Assembly: GCA_036231565.1 (NCBI GenBank)
Contig: JAZAHA010000037.1
Span: 19,546 to 83,545 of the forward strand
Source: Maricaulis sp036231565
GTDB taxonomy: Bacteria > Pseudomonadota > Alphaproteobacteria > Caulobacterales > Maricaulaceae
Direction: 5' to 3'
DNA: 64,000 bases
The position numbers and the translations under genes were made by a program. The notes under the pieces are model-generated. The model was not told the origin of the DNA. It worked only from the letters and a program-made list of their open reading frames with translations, and made no database searches. Below are positions 23,643 to 31,747 of the stretch, piece after piece. Each line of letters opens with the position of its first letter. Positions within the stretch are counted from its first letter, which is position 1.

Positions 23643-25502
23643 ATGACACATCCGGTCGTTCGAGTGGCGCTGGCCGGCGCCTCCATCCTGGTAATTGCCG
23701 CCTGCAATGATGCAGGCTCCCTGACGCCGGAGGCGAATGCCGCCGCGGTTGTCAGCCAGGATTCCGGTGCTTCCGAAACGGCACCGGCCGCCGACCCGGC
23801 GGCCAGCGAGGCCTTCGCGTCGCTGGTCGAGGACTATGAAGCCTTCCAGCGCGAAAACAGCCTGAGCCGCCGTGCCCGTGACGGCGATCTGGACGCGATG
23901 AGCCAATGGCCGGACGTGTCCGCCGAACACCTGGCCGAGGAAACCGCGCAGGAAACGGCCTTCCTGGAGCGGCTGGAAGCGATCGATCGCGCCGGCCTTG
24001 GCCGCAATGACCGCGTCTCCTACGACGTGCTGGATTATTCGCTGCGTTTCAGCGTCGAGCTGGCCCCCTTCGGCACCGCCCGCACACCCTTCCTGAACGA
24101 TAGCGGCTTCTTCACCGCGCCGACCTATGCCGCGTCCTCTACCCGGCCGCGCAATGTTGAACAGGCCGGGGCGTGGATCGCCCGCCTTCACAACCTGCCG
24201 GCCTATTTCCAGGCTAATATCGACTGGATGAACCAGGGGCTGGAAGACGGTTTCACCCAGCCGCGCCTGATCGCCGAACTCGCTGCCTCGCAGATCGAGG
24301 CGCTGACCGATGCCGACACGCTGACCGACATCCTGATGGCACCGATCGAGGCCCTGCCGGCCGGCATGCCCGAGGCAGAGCGCAACCGCCTGCGCACCGA
24401 AACCGAAGCCGCCATCGCGGAATCCGCCCTGCCGGCCTATGAAAACCTGCTCGCCTATTTCCGCGACACCTACATCCCGCAAACCCGCGAGAGCCTGGGC
24501 ATTTCCGAAGTGCCGCAGGGCCGCGAATACTATCAGACCCTGGTGCGCTACCACACGACGCTGGACACCTCGCCGGAGGAGGTCCATCAGCGCGGTCTCA
24601 ACGAAGTCGCCCGCATCCGCGAGGAGATGGACGCCGTCATCGCCGAGACCGGTTTCGAGGGCACGTTCGCGGAATTCCTGCACTTCCTGCGCACCGACCC
24701 GCAATTCTACGCCGAGACGCCGGAAGAATTGCTGATGCACGCCGCCTGGATTGCCAAACGGGCCGACGACCAGATGCCGCGCTTCTTCGGCCACCTGCCG
24801 CGCCTGCCCTACGGCGTGCGGCCCGTGCCGGACACGATGGCGCCGACCTATACGACCGGCCGGTACTGGGGCGGCGATCTCGAGAACGGCGTCGCCGGCG
24901 GCTATATGGTCAACACCTACGACCTCTCGCAGCGCCCGCTCTACACCCTGCCGGCGCTGACCGTGCACGAAGCCGTGCCGGGCCATCACCACCAGATCTC
25001 GATTGCCGCCGAGCTGGAGGACGTGCCGGACTTCCGCCGCAACACCTACATCACCGCCTTCGGCGAGGGCTGGGGCCTGTATACCGAGAACCTCGCCATC
25101 GATATGGGCCTCTACACCACGCCCTACGAGGATTTCGGCCGGCTGACCTACGAGATGTGGCGTGCCTGCCGCCTCGTGGTCGATACCGGCATCCACTATA
25201 TGGGCTGGACCCGCGAACAGGCCGAAGCCTGTTTCCTGGAAAATTCCGCCCTCGCCCCGCACAATATCCGCACCGAGGTGCAGCGCTATATCTCCTGGCC
25301 GGGCCAGGCTCTGGCCTACAAGTCCGGCGAGCTGCTGATGCGCGATCTGCGCCGACAGGCCGAGGAACGCCTGGGCGCCGATTTCGACATCCGCGAATTC
25401 CACGACACGCTCCTGCGCGACGGCGCCATGCCGCTGTCCGCACTGGAAGAGAAGATGCTGGCCTGGATCGAGGACCAAGCGGCCGCGCTGGACGAGGAAT
25501 AA
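23643..25502 (+). CDS. DUF885-family lipoprotein, predicted zinc metallohydrolase
   Basis: 619 residues. The lipoprotein signal MTHPVVRVALAGASILVIAA with Cys at 21 is followed by a low-complexity Ala/Ser linker to about residue 60. The DUF885 domain follows with the metal motif H-E-x-x-x-G-H (HEAVPGHHHQ, His442) and downstream FGEGWGLYTENLAIDMG (Glu ligand, E-G-W). SWPGQALAYKSGELLMRDLR near the end is a strongly conserved DUF885 block. The fold is M32/M2-like, so peptidase activity is probable. ATG at 23643 follows GGGGAG. Confidence 0.9.
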   Translation: MTHPVVRVALAGASILVIAACNDAGSLTPEANAAAVVSQDSGASETAPAADPAASEAFASLVEDYEAFQRENSLSRRARDGDLDAMSQWPDVSAEHLAEETAQETAFLERLEAIDRAGLGRNDRVSYDVLDYSLRFSVELAPFGTARTPFLNDSGFFTAPTYAASSTRPRNVEQAGAWIARLHNLPAYFQANIDWMNQGLEDGFTQPRLIAELAASQIEALTDADTLTDILMAPIEALPAGMPEAERNRLRTETEAAIAESALPAYENLLAYFRDTYIPQTRESLGISEVPQGREYYQTLVRYHTTLDTSPEEVHQRGLNEVARIREEMDAVIAETGFEGTFAEFLHFLRTDPQFYAETPEELLMHAAWIAKRADDQMPRFFGHLPRLPYGVRPVPDTMAPTYTTGRYWGGDLENGVAGGYMVNTYDLSQRPLYTLPALTVHEAVPGHHHQISIAAELEDVPDFRRNTYITAFGEGWGLYTENLAIDMGLYTTPYEDFGRLTYEMWRACRLVVDTGIHYMGWTREQAEACFLENSALAPHNIRTEVQRYISWPGQALAYKSGELLMRDLRRQAEERLGADFDIREFHDTLLRDGAMPLSALEEKMLAWIEDQAAALDEE

Positions 25503-25519
25503 TTTCGCAAATGCGCGCA

Positions 25520-25689
25520 TTGTCATCCCGGCTCTGCAACCCGCGAAGGCGGGTTGCAGAGCCGGGACCCATACGCGCGAGATTTGCCCGGAAGCAAACG
25601 CGATGTCGAAGACAGCAGGGATCAACACCTCGATTATGGGTCCCGGACTTCCGCCCGGCTCGAGGCCGGGCATCCATCCGGGATGACAA
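25520..25689. mobile_element. 170-bp MITE-like element with 12-bp terminal inverted repeats
   Basis: Perfect ends TTGTCATCCCGG (25520-25531) and CCGGGATGACAA (25678-25689) enclose internal hairpins: GGCTCTGCAACCCGC/GCGGGTTGCAGAGCC (15-bp perfect stem, loop GAAG) and GCCCGGC/GCCGGGC. TGGGTCCCGG near the right mirrors CCGGGACCCA on the left. There is no ORF and no clear target duplication. It sits between two + strand genes, 21 bp before the next start. Confidence 0.75.
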
Positions 25690-25710
25690 CTTGCTTGGGG
25701 ATTTTCCGTG

Positions 25711-26337
25711 ATGACCAATCTCGCCTTCGCCCTCACAGACTTTCTCGTCGTCATCGGCGTTACGGCCGGTCTGTGGCGCCTGTGGCCGCAGCGGCGGCAT
25801 GGCGAGGTGCGGATGATCCGGATGGGGCTGGTGCTGATGGCGCTGGCTGCCCTTGTCGGCACGATCCGCTTTGCCTCGGGCGCGGTCGACGGTCCGCTGG
25901 CAACAGCGCACGGCATCGCCAGCAATTATGCGGCCGCCGCAGGTCTTCTCCTGATCGCGACCGGTCTCGCCCTGACCGCCTTCCGCGTGCGCCTGCCTGC
26001 AGGCGTGACCCGCTATGTCCGGATGGGCATTCCCGTCTTCATCGCCTTCCTGCTGATCTTCCCCGGCTCGGACACCCTCCTCGGCGCCCTGCCCGCCCTC
26101 GCCCTTCTGATCGGCCTGGCAGGCTCCGGGGCCTTGCTGACCCGGCGCGACTGGCCGGCGGGCCTGGTCTGGCTGGCCGCTTTCGGTCTTCTGGCCTTTG
26201 CCTCCCTGGTGATCGGCGGCAGCCGCGAGGCCACCACGCTGGGCCTGGCCAACTGGCACATCTATCACACCCTCCTGGGCGTCTGGGCCGTGCTGACCGG
26301 CGAGGGGGCCCGGCGGCTGTTCTCCGGCCACGCCTGA
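25711..26337 (+). CDS. Integral membrane protein, about six spans, unknown function
   Basis: 208 residues, very hydrophobic, with six predicted helices from FALTDFLVVIGVTAGLW to IYHTLLGVWAVLTG. There are no motifs I can assign. ATG at 25711 is preceded by an in-frame GTG at 25708. The upstream 170-bp inverted-repeat element nearly touches its ribosome-binding region (GGGG), so the element may supply or disrupt its leader. A conserved WHIYHTLLG near the end includes histidines in a membrane helix, which could bind haem or metal (speculative). Confidence 0.7.
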   Translation: MTNLAFALTDFLVVIGVTAGLWRLWPQRRHGEVRMIRMGLVLMALAALVGTIRFASGAVDGPLATAHGIASNYAAAAGLLLIATGLALTAFRVRLPAGVTRYVRMGIPVFIAFLLIFPGSDTLLGALPALALLIGLAGSGALLTRRDWPAGLVWLAAFGLLAFASLVIGGSREATTLGLANWHIYHTLLGVWAVLTGEGARRLFSGHA

Positions 26338-26443
26338 GGCCGGAGCCGGTGTCCGCCGGGGCGATTCCGCATAGCCGGGCTTCGCGCATGATTGACGACA
26401 CCGCTTGACGATCCGGCAGTGCGTGGCCACTTATCCGCCCTTC

Positions 26444-27778
26444 ATGAGCGCCCATGACGACAACCCCGCCGCCTCCGGGGCCGATACGCCGCCGACGCGG
26501 GATCCGGTCACCGATGAAGGCCTCGACATTCTCACCTTCGGCTGCCGGCTGAATGCGTGGGAAAGCGAGGTCATGCGCAAGCATGCGCGCGAGCAGGGGC
26601 TGACCAACACGATCCTGGTGAATACCTGCGCCGTGACCAATGAGGCCGTGCGCCAGGCACGCCAGCACATCCGCCGGGCCCGGCGCGAAAATCCGGAGGC
26701 GAAGATCATCGTCACCGGCTGTGCGGCCCAGGTCGATCCGGACATGTTCGGCCGGATGCCCGAAGTCGACCGCGTGGTCGGCAATGACGACAAGCTGAAA
26801 GCGGAAACCTTCGCGCCTGCCAGCCTGCTCGGCGGCACCGAGAAGGTGCGCGTCAACGACATCATGAGCGTCACCGAGACGGCCGGTCACCTCGTGGAGG
26901 GCATGGAAGGCCGTGCCCGCGCCTATGTCCAGGTGCAGAATGGCTGCGATCATCGCTGCACTTTCTGCATCATTCCCTATGGCCGCGGCAATTCGCGCTC
27001 CGTACCGCTGGGCGAAGTGGTCGACCAGATCAGGACGCTGGTCGATGCGGGGCATTCCGAAGTGGTGCTGACCGGGGTCGACCTCACCTCCTGGGGCGAG
27101 GACCTGCCCGGAACCCCGCCGCTCGGACGCCTGGTCCAGGCGATCCTGAAGCATGTGCCCGACCTGCCGCGCCTGCGCCTGTCTTCCATCGACGCGATCG
27201 AGATCGACGATGCGCTGTTCGAGGCCGTCACCGGCGAGCCGCGCGTGGCGCCCTATCTGCACCTGTCGCTGCAGGCCGGCGACGACATGATCCTCAAGCG
27301 CATGAAGCGGCGCCATCTGCGCGGCGACGCGATTGCCCTGTGCGAACGGCTCAAGGCCGCCCGTCCGGAGATCGCCTTCGGCGCCGACATGATCGCCGGC
27401 TTCCCGACCGAGACCGAAGACATGTTCGAGAACTCGATCCGCCTGGTCGACGAGTGCCGGCTGGCCTATCTGCACGTCTTCCCGTTTTCCCCGCGACCCG
27501 GCACGCCGGCCGCGCGCATGCCGCAGCTGGAACGCGCCGTCATCAAGGACCGCGCCAACCGGCTGCGCGCCAAGGCCGACGAGGCGCTCCAGCGCCATCT
27601 CGACGGCATGATCGGACGCGTCAGCGCTGCCCTCGTGGAGAAGCCGGGCTTTGCCCGCGCCGGCAATTTCGCCGGCATCCGCATCCCCGAAGCGCAAGTG
27701 CCGCGGGCCGGTGCCCTTGTCGATATCGACGTGACCGGGCATGACGGGCGCGAACTGCAGGGGGTCATCGCCGGATGA
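26444..27778 (+). CDS. mtaB: tRNA (N6-L-threonylcarbamoyladenosine37-C2)-methylthiotransferase
   Basis: 444 residues. A radical-SAM methylthiotransferase of the MtaB type that adds a methylthio group to t6A37 of tRNAs. The UPF0004 domain carries three Cys for the auxiliary cluster (FGCRLNAWES, VNTCAVTNEA, VTGCAAQ). The radical-SAM C-x3-C-x2-C is in NGCDHRCTFCIIPYGRGNSR, and the C-terminal TRAM region is short. The start FGCRLN (not FGCQMN) separates it from MiaB. ATG at 26444 is preferred over upstream in-frame codons. It overlaps ftsY by 4 bp (ATGA). Confidence 0.93.
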   Translation: MSAHDDNPAASGADTPPTRDPVTDEGLDILTFGCRLNAWESEVMRKHAREQGLTNTILVNTCAVTNEAVRQARQHIRRARRENPEAKIIVTGCAAQVDPDMFGRMPEVDRVVGNDDKLKAETFAPASLLGGTEKVRVNDIMSVTETAGHLVEGMEGRARAYVQVQNGCDHRCTFCIIPYGRGNSRSVPLGEVVDQIRTLVDAGHSEVVLTGVDLTSWGEDLPGTPPLGRLVQAILKHVPDLPRLRLSSIDAIEIDDALFEAVTGEPRVAPYLHLSLQAGDDMILKRMKRRHLRGDAIALCERLKAARPEIAFGADMIAGFPTETEDMFENSIRLVDECRLAYLHVFPFSPRPGTPAARMPQLERAVIKDRANRLRAKADEALQRHLDGMIGRVSAALVEKPGFARAGNFAGIRIPEAQVPRAGALVDIDVTGHDGRELQGVIAG

Positions 27779-28704
27779 GCGAGAAAAAACCGGGCTTCTT
27801 TTCCCGGCTGGCACAGGGGCTGAAACGCTCCTCGACCCAGCTCGGTGAAAGCGTCACCGCCATCTTCACCAAGCGCAAGCTCGACGCCGCCGCGCTGGAG
27901 GAGCTGGAAGACGCCCTGATCGCGGCCGATCTCGGTGCCGTCGCTGCAGCCCGGGTCACCGAACGCCTCGCACGCGACCGGTTCGACAAGGAGGTGTCCG
28001 ACGAAGAGGTCCGGACAGCGCTGGCTGATGTGGTCAGCGAGACACTTATGCCACTCCAATGTGAGCTCAATGTCACCGGTATGTCACCGCAAGTGGTGGT
28101 CTTTGTCGGCGTCAATGGATCCGGGAAAACCACCACGCTCGGCAAGATTGCCGTCAAGCTGAAGCGCGAGGGCCGCAACCCGCTCCTCGCCGCCGGCGAC
28201 ACCTTCCGCGCCGCCGCCATCGAGCAGGTCTCGGTCTGGGGCGAGCGCGCCGGCGCCCCGGTTATCAAGCGCGAGATCGGTGCCGACGCGGCCGGTCTCG
28301 CCTTCGACGCGCTGGAAACCGCCGAGCGCGACGGGCATGACGTCGTCCTGATCGACACGGCCGGCCGGCTGCAGAACAAGGCCGAGCTGATGGACGAGCT
28401 GCGCAAGGTCATCCGCGTCATCAAGAAGAAGATGCCGGACGCCCCGCACCATGTCGTGCTGGTGCTTGACGGCACGGTCGGCTCGAACGCCGTCTCCCAG
28501 GCCGAAGCCTTCCTCGAAGCCGCCAATGTCACCGGCGTGGTCATGACCAAGCTGGACGGCACCGCCAAGGGCGGCGCCCTCGTGCAGGTGGCCGAAAAGT
28601 TCAGACTGCCCATCCACTATATCGGTATCGGCGAGGGCGAAGAGGATCTCCAGCCCTTCTCCGCCCGCGACTTCTCCCGCGCCCTGGCGGGTCTGGAGGA
28701 CTAG
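27775..28704 (+). CDS. ftsY: Signal recognition particle receptor FtsY
   Basis: 309 residues. It brings SRP-bound ribosomes to the membrane as a GTPase. The N domain is at about 1-100; in the G domain P-loop GVNGSGKTT is at 112-120, DTAGRLQNKAELM is the switch/G3 region, TKLDGTAKGG is G4, and ends with FRLPIHYIGIGEGEEDLQPF. The acidic A domain of E. coli FtsY is absent, as usual in alphaproteobacteria; a basic, amphipathic N-terminus (SEKKPGFFSRLAQGLKRSST) probably binds lipid. Coupled to mtaB by ATGA overlap; the DMT transporter follows. Confidence 0.97.
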   Translation: MSEKKPGFFSRLAQGLKRSSTQLGESVTAIFTKRKLDAAALEELEDALIAADLGAVAAARVTERLARDRFDKEVSDEEVRTALADVVSETLMPLQCELNVTGMSPQVVVFVGVNGSGKTTTLGKIAVKLKREGRNPLLAAGDTFRAAAIEQVSVWGERAGAPVIKREIGADAAGLAFDALETAERDGHDVVLIDTAGRLQNKAELMDELRKVIRVIKKKMPDAPHHVVLVLDGTVGSNAVSQAEAFLEAANVTGVVMTKLDGTAKGGALVQVAEKFRLPIHYIGIGEGEEDLQPFSARDFSRALAGLED

Positions 28705-28707
28705 CGG

Positions 28708-29556
28708 TTGGACGGGGTCACGCTCGCCGCGACGCTGGCCATGCTGGGCTCGGCCGCCGCGCATTCGGGCATGACCCTGCTGACCAAGCGGGCCGAGGAC
28801 AAGCTGGTTTTCCGCGGCCTGACCCTCGCCTTTGTCGGCCTGGCCTTCCTGCCCTGGCTCATCACCCAGCCCCTGCCGCCCTGGGAGGTCTGGCGTTTCC
28901 TGCTGGCGGGTACAGCGGTGATCTGGGCCTACAATATGCTGATGATTGCCGCCTTCAGTCATGGCGACATGAATCTGGCCTATCCCGTCATGCGCGGCAG
29001 TGCACCGGCCCTCGCGGCCCTGGCAGCGTTTGTCTTCCTGCAGGAAACCATCTCGCCCGGCCAGCTGGCCGGCCTCGCCATCGCTTGCGCAGCCCTGATC
29101 GGCTTTGCCTGGCCTGAGCGCGACGGCAAGCCGAAGGTGAAGGTCCTGCTGCTGGCCCTCGCCGCCGCCACGATGACCGCCGCCTACACCGTGATCGACG
29201 CCTCCGGCGTGCGCGAGAGCGGCCGCATCCTCGTCTATCTCGGCTGGTTCTTCGTGCTGTCCATCGTCACCATCTTGCCGACGGCGATCCTGCGACGGGG
29301 CCGCGCCTTCTGGCCGGCGGCCAAGCGCGAAGCTCGTCCGGCGCTCTATTCAACCGTATTCAACGCCTCCACCTACGGGCTGGCGCTCTACGCCTATGCC
29401 TCGGCGCCCGTTGCGCCGATGGCCGCCCTGCGCGAACTGTCGATCGTGTTCGGGGCGGTTCTGGCCGCGCTGGTGCTGAAGGAACCCTTCGGCCTGCGGC
29501 GAACAATGCTTGCAATCTGCCTCGCCGCCGGGCTCGTATTGCTTCAGGTGATGTAA
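28708..29556 (+). CDS. EamA/DMT-family transporter
   Basis: 282 residues in ten hydrophobic segments, two EamA repeats of five. PVMRGSAPALAALAAFVFLQ, then ETISPGQLAGLAIACAALIG, is the typical end of repeat one, and RELSIVFGAVLAALVLKEPF with GLRRTMLAICLAAGLVLLQ the end of repeat two (E-P-F instead of E-P/E-x). Such exporters move amino acids or other metabolites. The TTG at 28708 has an ideal GGAGGA 7 bp upstream, lying inside the ftsY 3' end; an ATG at 28741 lacks one, so I take TTG. Confidence 0.85.
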   Translation: MDGVTLAATLAMLGSAAAHSGMTLLTKRAEDKLVFRGLTLAFVGLAFLPWLITQPLPPWEVWRFLLAGTAVIWAYNMLMIAAFSHGDMNLAYPVMRGSAPALAALAAFVFLQETISPGQLAGLAIACAALIGFAWPERDGKPKVKVLLLALAAATMTAAYTVIDASGVRESGRILVYLGWFFVLSIVTILPTAILRRGRAFWPAAKREARPALYSTVFNASTYGLALYAYASAPVAPMAALRELSIVFGAVLAALVLKEPFGLRRTMLAICLAAGLVLLQVM

Positions 29557-29579
29557 CCAGCCGAGCGGGAGACGCGATC

Positions 29580-30227
29580 TTGGCCCAGACCCAGAACACG
29601 AGCGAACAGGGCTCGCGCCTGCTTATCGACGCCGGCCCGATCGGCGTCTGGATCGTCGTCTACAATCTTGCTCGCTTCGTTGCAGGAGACAGCGCGATCT
29701 ACTGGGGCACAGGCGCCTACATGGTCGCTGCGACTGCGGCCGTCATCCTGTCGATCCGGGTTGAGAAACGCATCCCGCCCATGCTGATCTTCACAACGGC
29801 GCTGGTTCTCGGTTTCGGCGCGATGGGGATCTGGCTGCAGGACCCGATCTTCATCTACATCAAGCCGACCATCATCAATCTCTTCCTGTCCTACATGATC
29901 CTTGTCGGGCTCTTCTTCGGCCAGAATGTCTGGAAAATCTTCTTCCAGCACATTTTCGAGCTGCCCGAGCGGGCCTGGACGATTCTGGCAATCCGCTGGG
30001 CGGTGTGGTTCCAGTTCCTGGCGGGGCTGAACGAAGTGATGTGGCGGCACATCACCGACAGTGTCGTGCCGGAAAGCGCGCGCTGGCTCGACGGGCTGGC
30101 CCTGTCGGAGGCCTTCTGGGCCAATGCCAAGCTGGGCGTCATTGTGCTGACGCTGGCTTTCGGTGCGGCGCAGCTGCCCCTGATCTTCAAGCACCAGCCG
30201 AAAAACGACGATCCTGCCGCCGCTTAA
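29580..30227 (+). CDS. yciB: YciB/IspZ-type inner membrane septation protein A
   Basis: 215 residues with five or six spans. The conserved blocks GPIGVWIVVYN, KPTIINLFLSYMILVGLFFG, VWKIFF and LPERAWTILAIRWAVWFQFL then AGLNEVMWRHIT match the YciB signature (K-P-T-x-x-x-x-L...W-x-x-L...R-W...F-F...N-E). YciB interacts with elongation and division proteins and affects envelope integrity; in many alphaproteobacteria it follows ftsY, as here. The start is TTG at 29580 after GGGAG; there is no in-frame ATG before the conserved part. Confidence 0.93.
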   Translation: MAQTQNTSEQGSRLLIDAGPIGVWIVVYNLARFVAGDSAIYWGTGAYMVAATAAVILSIRVEKRIPPMLIFTTALVLGFGAMGIWLQDPIFIYIKPTIINLFLSYMILVGLFFGQNVWKIFFQHIFELPERAWTILAIRWAVWFQFLAGLNEVMWRHITDSVVPESARWLDGLALSEAFWANAKLGVIVLTLAFGAAQLPLIFKHQPKNDDPAAA

Positions 30228-30234
30228 GCCGAAA

Positions 30235-30284
30235 ATCCGTGCTCGGATCAACGTCATTTTCGCGTTATAAATCCGCATTAGGAT
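30235..30284 (+). promoter_or_regulatory. Paired palindromes upstream of the MarR-H1-like gene
   Basis: ATCCG-TGCT-CGGAT (30235-30248, perfect) and ATCCG-CATT-AGGAT (30271-30284, one mismatch) lie 36 bp apart and flank an AT-rich stretch with TTATAA/TATAAA (30265-30271). Their position, 27-76 bp before the ATG, suggests autoregulation by the MarR protein; this is inferred. Confidence 0.55.
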
Positions 30285-30310
30285 AAAATCGGGAACAGGC
30301 GGAGAGGGTC

Positions 30311-30925
30311 ATGTCGCAGGACAAGCGGGACACAAGAAATTTCGACCTGGCCGAGTCGCCCGGACACCTTCTCCACCGCGCACAGCAATTCGCGGCCGAA
30401 CGCTTCATGAAGGCCATGGCCGGCGCCAAGCTGACCCAGCGTCAGTTCGCCGTGCTGCACGCCACCGGCGGCAATGAGGGGCTCACCCAGACCGAGCTGG
30501 TCAAGGTCACCGGTATCGATCGGTCGACCCTGGCCGAACTGGTCGCGCGCATGGTGCGCAACGGCCTCCTGGAGCGCGAGAAACTGCCCGACGACGCCCG
30601 CGCCAATGCCGTCCGCCTGACCGATGACGGCCGCGCCCTGCTGGAAGCCGCCACGCTGGGCGCCATGGAGGCCGACAAGGCGATCCTGTCGGCCCTGCCG
30701 AAGAACAAGCGGGCCAGCTTCCTGGAAACCCTGCGCCGCATCGCTCTGACTCTGGAGAAGGGCGAGGAAGAAGCCAAGAAGGCTCGCGAAAAGGCCAAGG
30801 AAAAGAAGAAGAAGGCCAAGAAGAAGGCGAAGGAAAAAGCCAAGGCCAAGGCGAAGAAGGCCGCCAAGAAGGCGAAAAAGGCGGAAAAAGCCGCCAAGGC
30901 CTCGCCGGAGCAGATGTCAGCCTAG
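30311..30925 (+). CDS. MarR-family regulator with histone H1-like Lys/Ala C-terminal tail
   Basis: 204 residues. Residues 15-148 form a normal MarR winged helix: LTQRQFAVLHATGGNEGLTQ, then TELVKVTGIDRSTLAELVAR (recognition helix), the wing around LLEREKLPDDARANAVRLTD, and a dimerisation helix to about 148. Residues 150-197 are about half lysine (24 of 48), with alanine and some glutamate, in AKKAKKA-type repeats like the C-terminus of histone H1 or AlgP/HU-tail proteins. The tail would give non-specific DNA compaction or tethering. MarR proteins normally end near residue 150. The ATG at 30311 follows GGAGAGG. The ligand is unknown. Confidence 0.85.
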   Translation: MSQDKRDTRNFDLAESPGHLLHRAQQFAAERFMKAMAGAKLTQRQFAVLHATGGNEGLTQTELVKVTGIDRSTLAELVARMVRNGLLEREKLPDDARANAVRLTDDGRALLEAATLGAMEADKAILSALPKNKRASFLETLRRIALTLEKGEEEAKKAREKAKEKKKKAKKKAKEKAKAKAKKAAKKAKKAEKAAKASPEQMSA

Positions 30926-30977
30926 AGCCATTTCATCGCAATCCGGGTCGACGAAACGGCTCGATTGTTTGACCGGT

Positions 30978-31084
30978 CGCATTTTCGAACCGCAAAACCG
31001 GTTCCCACTTTTGCTGAAAATGCCGGGTCCTGTGTGATCGCATTTTCGAACCGCAAAACCGGTTCCCACTTTTGCTGAAAATGC
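30978..31084. repeat. Two copies of the 46-bp palindromic repeat, 61-bp period
   Basis: Copies are at 30978-31023 and 31039-31084, nearly identical, separated by 15 bp. Each folds as GCATTTTC / GAAAATGC around GAACC, inner stem GCAAAA / TTTTGC and loop CCGGTTCCCAC. The second copy ends 1 bp before the ccmG stop codon (31086-31088, reverse strand). Confidence 0.88.
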
Positions 31085-31085
31085 T

Positions 31086-31595
31086 CTAGCGGCGCGCGCC
31101 ACGATCCAGTGCCGGATAGATGCGATTGCGCAGTACATCGGCGGTCAGCGGTCCCGGCCAGCGGGTCAGGATCTCGCCATCTGCCGAGATCACCAGCGTC
31201 TCCGGTGCCCCGGAAATCGCCAGCGCCTGCGCCGATGCGCCGTTCACATCCTGCATGATGCCCGCATAGGGATTGCCCAGCTCGGCCAGGAAAGCATTGG
31301 CGTCGTCGGGGTGGTCGCGCCAGTTGATGCCGTAGATCGCATAGCCTTCGGCCCTGAGCGCCATCAGCACGGGGTGTTCGATCCGGCAAGGCGCACACCA
31401 CGACCCCCAGACATTGAGCAGGTAGGCGCCGTCGATATCAGCGGGATCGAATGCCGCCTGTCCGGCGAGCGGTGCCAGGGTGAGTGCGGGCAGGGGCTCG
31501 CGCGGCGCGTGATGGTCCTGATACACCCGCCAGCCCAGCATGCCGGCCAAGGCCAGGACCGCAAGCAACGCGGCCAGGCGGATCGCCGGCATCAT
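31086..31595 (-). CDS. ccmG: Thiol:disulfide interchange protein CcmG/DsbE
   Basis: 169 residues. An N-terminal membrane anchor (about 5-23) is followed by a periplasmic thioredoxin fold with WCAPC (Cys67, Cys70) in LLNVWGSWCAPCRIEHPVLM and GINWRDHPDDANAFL, the CcmG-specific acidic groove (GIxWRD). It reduces apocytochrome c cysteines for haem attachment. Last of ccmABCDG in the window; overlaps ccmD by 4 bp (ATGA). The stop abuts a palindromic repeat. Confidence 0.94.
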   Translation of the reverse strand: MMPAIRLAALLAVLALAGMLGWRVYQDHHAPREPLPALTLAPLAGQAAFDPADIDGAYLLNVWGSWCAPCRIEHPVLMALRAEGYAIYGINWRDHPDDANAFLAELGNPYAGIMQDVNGASAQALAISGAPETLVISADGEILTRWPGPLTADVLRNRIYPALDRGARR

Positions 31596-31747
31596 GCCTC
31601 GTCATTCTCCAGGCGGCGCAGGCGTTCGGTCGCCGCGCGGCGTTCCAGAAGTGCCAGAACCACCAGAGCCGCCAGAGCCAGGGCGGACAGACCCCAGGCC
31701 GGCCAGACGAAGGCTGCATAGCCGCCCATCGCGAAGAATTCGCTCAT
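31592..31747 (-). CDS. ccmD: Haem exporter protein CcmD
   Basis: 51 residues with one membrane span (about 14-34) and a basic cytoplasmic tail (ERRAATERLRRLENDEA), the standard CcmD layout. The start MSEFFAMGGYAAFVWPAW has the F-x-x-M-G-G-Y-x-x-x-V-W motif. CcmD helps release holo-CcmE from CcmABC. Coupled by ATGA overlaps to ccmC upstream and ccmG downstream. Confidence 0.93.
   Translation of the reverse strand: MSEFFAMGGYAAFVWPAWGLSALALAALVVLALLERRAATERLRRLENDEA

Noticed and set aside
23505..25925. 806-aa reverse ORF opposite the DUF885 gene
   Set aside because: Runs through the DUF885 gene, a repeat element and the next gene on the other strand, with no conserved domain.
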